Below, piece after piece: positions 60,274-64,000 of a DNA stretch of 64,000 bases. Numbering within the stretch: position 1 is the first letter of the stretch; the number at the start of each line of letters is the position of its first letter. The notes under the pieces are model-generated. The model did no database searches, was not told the origin of the DNA, and was given only the letters and a program-made list of their open reading frames with translations. The DNA comes from Neospora caninum Liverpool (lineage: Eukaryota; Apicomplexa; Conoidasida; Eucoccidiorida; Sarcocystidae): the NCBI RefSeq assembly GCF_000208865.1, contig NC_018385.1:974724-1038723 (forward strand). The letters run 5' to 3'. The position numbers and the translations under genes were made by a program.

Positions 60274-63200
60274 CCAGGTGCCGACCCGTAGTTCGAGCAG
60301 AGGTGTCACTCCTCAAAGGAGCTTTCTCCACAAATCCGGCAGAGAGGACGGGAAACCCTGGGGTTTCTCAAGAGAAAAACGGTGCTACCATTCCGTCAGG
60401 CACCACGATGCGCGCCGCACACTGCGTCGCACCGATGAGCGGGACACGGCAAACGATGCTAGGAAATTGTCGGCTCGCTCTGAATCTGAAAGCAGATTCT
60501 GGAAAATATGAATGGAAAAATATCAATAGGAAAAAAGCATTACAATTACATAACGAAAAGAAAGCCGAGAGAAGGGCGGGACCACACTCGAAGGAGGAAG
60601 ATCCACTGCGATTGAGGCGTCGATTGTGCTAACTCCTTTTCCCTCGGCTGCATGAAGAAAATGTCGCCTTTACAGAGTAGTCATTAGAGGAATTGAGACC
60701 AAGAAATAAAAAAGACTGACTCCTGGCTTGTGCCAGCAGCGCATAAAGTACCCCTGTTGTGTTTCGAGCGGTGTGACGTTGCGGGGAGTGTGGCCCCCGT
60801 GTCCCTTCTATTTCCACTGCACACAATTTCCCGAACAGGGACATCGGAGCCCTCACGTGTACATGCTCTCCGCTAAATATCCGGTCTACTCGACGATACG
60901 CTTCTTTCCTGCCTTCTTCTTCGAAGGTCTCGTTTCCCTCGCCATGTTTGCTCAGGGGACGAGAATACTGAAACAACTCCGCCAGATGCAGCGGCGATTT
61001 GACTGTGAAACCGCCACATGCAATGAGTGGAGGCTGGATTCGCGGAACATGCGCAGCATCCGGGGCCCAGCTGTCTGTACAGCTGAAACTGGTGGCAGTG
61101 CGTTCAGGGCGTTGACACTTTTCGGGGGCTCATGGAGTGGACGTGTCATTTGGGACCCAAGGGTATGGAAAATGAGTTTAACTCGCGCCACTCCGAACGG
61201 CTACAAACGCGATCTATCGTTCCAGTCTCCCTTGCCCGCCAGTTCATAAGCCAGCGGATTCCCTCCTTTCTAGTGAAGCTGGTGATGGTTTTGTTGAAAC
61301 AGAACCACGCGCGGTATGGGACCAGGACGGCGTACGTCAAAAAACAGATCAGTTCCGCCAGGGATTGTTCGTCATATCTGTGCCAGGCACCCACCAGAGA
61401 ATGTCAGCGGCGGTCAGCGACGTAAAGGTGTCTTCTGGCGCACGCGACGCCCTCTGCCCGGGCGATCAGGGGGGAACAACAGGCGAGCAGCAACACGTAC
61501 GGCGCAGCGTGCCTGGAACGAGACAGCATGGTAGACGGATCAGCGGAGACACATGGATCACGAGTCCTTCCAGACCTCCTGGATATTCCCTACCTCCTTC
61601 AGAATTCGCTGTGTTGTCTGTTTCACGTTTCCGTGTCCCCCAAAATATTTTTCTCTGGTGTCGTTTTTCTTCACCGCCCCAATCGTGGTCGAGGAGGGGG
61701 CGCAGTAGCAAAAAAATATTCGGTGGAGAGGAATTCTGCAGTCGTACCGTGAATGCTTCTGCTTTCTTACCTCTCCAGATCTGATTTGGTTGTTTTACTT
61801 TCCTTCCGTTCCACGTCCCGCTCATTTGTTCAGTATATGCCAGATGCATTTCACCTCTTCCGCAGCAACTGTCTCCGGAGACGTCGAAATTTACACGGCC
61901 CTCCGCATCTCCAACTTAACTGGGTGGTATCCGTCTCGCCGCCCTTCGGGCGCGCAATGACGTCGCTCACCACCATTCGGTGGCCTCGAAATGTGATCCT
62001 TTTAGCAACCCTTACTCCCTGAAAAAAATATGCATCACGTCGGTAGGACTCTACTCGCTTCCAGGCATCGGTGTATCCAGGTCGGCTACCTACGAAGTCT
62101 CTGCTTCTCGCCTCGTTCTATCCAGTGTGTCGCGGACTATCTCGGTCCACGCAGTTCTTGCTTGTCAGATCGCGTGCCAAATCGATACAAAGCTGAATGT
62201 GGCTTTTATAGAATTTGGTGGGTTTGATTTTGCCGTCCATGCGTTTTTTCTCATTCTGTGGAGAGCCAGATCCTGGCAACGCCGTATGTGCCCCCGTGGG
62301 CCGAGGTTCAGAAGGCGGACCGACTCTTGCACACTGGAAAACGCGCAGCAGCTCATGCCACTAGCTAGGGTTCTTCTTTTCAACTTTTGGACGCACCCGG
62401 GCGGTATCTCACGCCGTAGACTTCAGCGTACCCGAGATGGAAGTAAATTATTTTCATTTCTCGGCCGATGAGTGCTGGGCAACAAAGCAGTTTGGTCTTT
62501 CTTCTGACACACAAACTTTTCCGTCGTTTCCGGGTGAGAAAAACCGCAACCGCAGCAAAAGGCGGAAGAATCAGTGGGCGGGAGGTCACCAGGTACCAAA
62601 TTCGAGGCACAGCTACGTTCCCCCCCTGTGGAATCTGTTCGCTGCCGCAGGGCACACAAAGTCGCAAACAGACACTGCAAAAGGTGACAATTTCGTCGTT
62701 CTTATAAAGCACTGTTCCGGCGCGTCCCTTTCCTTTAACGCAGCAGAAGATAGGCTTCCTCTCTTTGTGGCGTCAGAGAAAGAACGTGACCGTGATCCGA
62801 AGAACGGCCTTGCTTTTGCTGGAGTCTCTGCACCAGCGTCTTCTTCCACGTTCCTGCCATTTTGGGTTTGTGCAGCTGCGAGGGTTCCGAGTTTTCTTTT
62901 AAGGAGGAAAGTCACTGACAGTTACGAACCGACCGTGCATCCAGGCCAGCAATGCGGCAGTGACTCGAAGACTAAGTCGCGAGCTGGCAGCCTGTCGGGT
63001 GCCGGTTGCTGGAACAGTTCTTCCGGTGGTCTCGGACACAACTTCACTCGTCTATTCTCCTCCTGTACCGCACGGCAGTACGGTTTATCTGGTCGCCTCT
63101 CGCAGTCATCCACACCTCCGGTCTGCACGGGTCCCGTGAGGCTCGATCCACCTTTGTCTACGGTCAGGGCTCGGGCACCTCGAAAGAGCGTGAATCCAAC

Positions 63201-63777
63201 ACATCCTTCACCCACGACTCTGCGTGCCCAGAAACCGCACACGCCGGCGGGTAGCGGCTCGCCGCCTACAAGGCTCCTCGAGACCATTCCGCCGTTCCCT
63301 TATCTGGTGCACGGGAAGTCCACATGTAGTGCGTTTCTCCGATTTCTGTCTGACGGCAAATGGTCGCGTTCAATATCGGAAGCTCTCTTTCCGGCAGTGA
63401 AGCCCCCAGTCATATATCGATTCCGGGGGTTTCATCCTACGCAAATTGTGTCCGGGCCCGCATCGCTTTCGTGCGCTGCCCCGCGCTCGTTCACTCTCTT
63501 TTTCCTCCTCTTTTTCCTAACTGGGCTGCCTGGACCTCTTTGTCCGATTACGCATAGAACGCCTCCCTCATCCTCCTGTTTTCGCTTCCGCCCCTTCCCT
63601 GTATCAACAGAAGCGACAGCAATTCAAGCGAACGCCTTCCTCTCCCCGCTCGCTGCGGCCCCCTCATTCACCCGCAGCAGTGCGTGGGGTGACCGACGGA
63701 ACACGCGTGCCTTTTCTTCTGTCTCTGCGCAAGAATTCCATACGAAAAGGAAACGCACTGAAGGCAAGCAAGACGCC
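60274..63777. promoter_or_regulatory. Divergent spacer between the CNNM and glycerol-3-phosphate dehydrogenase genes
   Basis: 3.5 kb between two divergent genes, so both promoters should be here. The longest frames (for example 60728-61249 and 61980-62471, + strand) have no recognisable domains or supported splice patterns. The final 300 bases before 63778 are pyrimidine-rich on the + strand (ctc/ctt runs), as often seen in leader regions of this clade. Confidence 0.45.
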
Positions 63778-64000
63778 ATGGATTCTTTTCTTCGGCCTAT
63801 CCAACCCAAGAGGTCTCTCTTTCAGGTCTTGCAAAAGGGACCATTGAGGGTAAGCAACGACCTTTCCTCCTGTGTATGTTTTTTCACTTCCATCTCTGCG
63901 ATCTCTCTTTTACCTTGTTTCCCGGCTTCATGTCTTTGTTCTCAGGTGGCCGTGGTTGGCAGCGGAAACTGGGGGAGCGTGATCGGAAAGATTTGCGCGC
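63778..64000 (+). CDS. NAD-dependent glycerol-3-phosphate dehydrogenase, N-terminus only (runs off the window)
   Basis: Exon 1 is 63778-63849 (24 codons from MDSFLRPIQPKR), ending at a GTAAGC donor. Exon 2 starts at 63946 after ttctcag, in phase 0, and encodes VAVVGSGNWGSVIGKICA, then leaves the window. GxGNWG followed by I-K-I is the NAD-binding Rossmann loop of eukaryotic GPD1-type enzymes, which interconvert dihydroxyacetone phosphate and glycerol 3-phosphate. Only the first turn of the fold is visible, so the assignment rests on this motif and its distance from the start, both typical. No targeting peptide is evident in the 24 leading residues. Confidence 0.85.
   Translation, partial: MDSFLRPIQPKRSLFQVLQKGPLRVSNDLSSCVCFFTSISAISLLPCFPASCLCSQVAVVGSGNWGSVIGKICA

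Overview
The window looks like nuclear DNA of a coccidian apicomplexan close to Toxoplasma/Neospora (family Sarcocystidae). The evidence is about 50% GC, genes broken into many short exons by GT-AG introns of roughly 200-700 bases with pyrimidine-rich acceptors, proteins swollen by serine/alanine/glycine-rich low-complexity inserts, and an elongation factor Ts that carries a signal peptide plus transit-like leader, as apicoplast proteins do. There are no operons, no prokaryotic signals, and I saw no tRNA, rRNA or CRISPR. All exon boundaries were read by eye from splice consensus, reading frame and protein-family conservation. Where the summed exon phases close exactly (UNG, NEK, EF-Ts, CNNM), the models are strong.

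Layout, left to right. A uracil-DNA glycosylase gene (UNG, + strand, 1-3341) may begin before the window. A compact NEK-type protein kinase (+, 5806-9071) has eight exons. A long, gene-poor stretch from 9.1 to 17.1 kb holds only weak exon candidates. A large multi-exon gene (+, about 17059-22892) shows scattered similarity to the ciliary protein CFAP206. Apicoplast EF-Ts lies on the - strand (24298-27379). Orphan exon-like stretches at 28.4-29.2 kb precede a three-membrane-span BAP31-like ER protein (+, 29763-30374).

The second half starts with a tandem adenylate kinase related to ciliary AK8 (-, 38855 down to at least 33917). It is divergently arranged with a protein that joins RCC1 repeats to several E-set/IPT-like domains (+, 41178 to about 49846). 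A CNNM-type DUF21/CBS magnesium-transport protein follows (-, 60273-52121, ten exons). The first one and a half exons of NAD-dependent glycerol-3-phosphate dehydrogenase run off the right edge (+, 63778 onward).

The genes do not form a pathway in the bacterial sense. Two of them (AK8-like and the CFAP206-like gene) belong to families tied to motile cilia, and the NEK kinase is cilium/centrosome-associated in other eukaryotes. In coccidia such genes are expected to serve the flagellated microgamete. The most notable sequence-level observations are: the first AK8 kinase domain appears to have lost its P-loop lysine, and the intron splitting that loop fits best as a GC-AG intron; the RCC1 plus E-set architecture, which I cannot match to a named family; a roughly 200-residue insert between the DUF21 and CBS parts of the CNNM protein, which also shows no recognisable cyclic-nucleotide-binding-like domain; and orphan exons that I could not assign.
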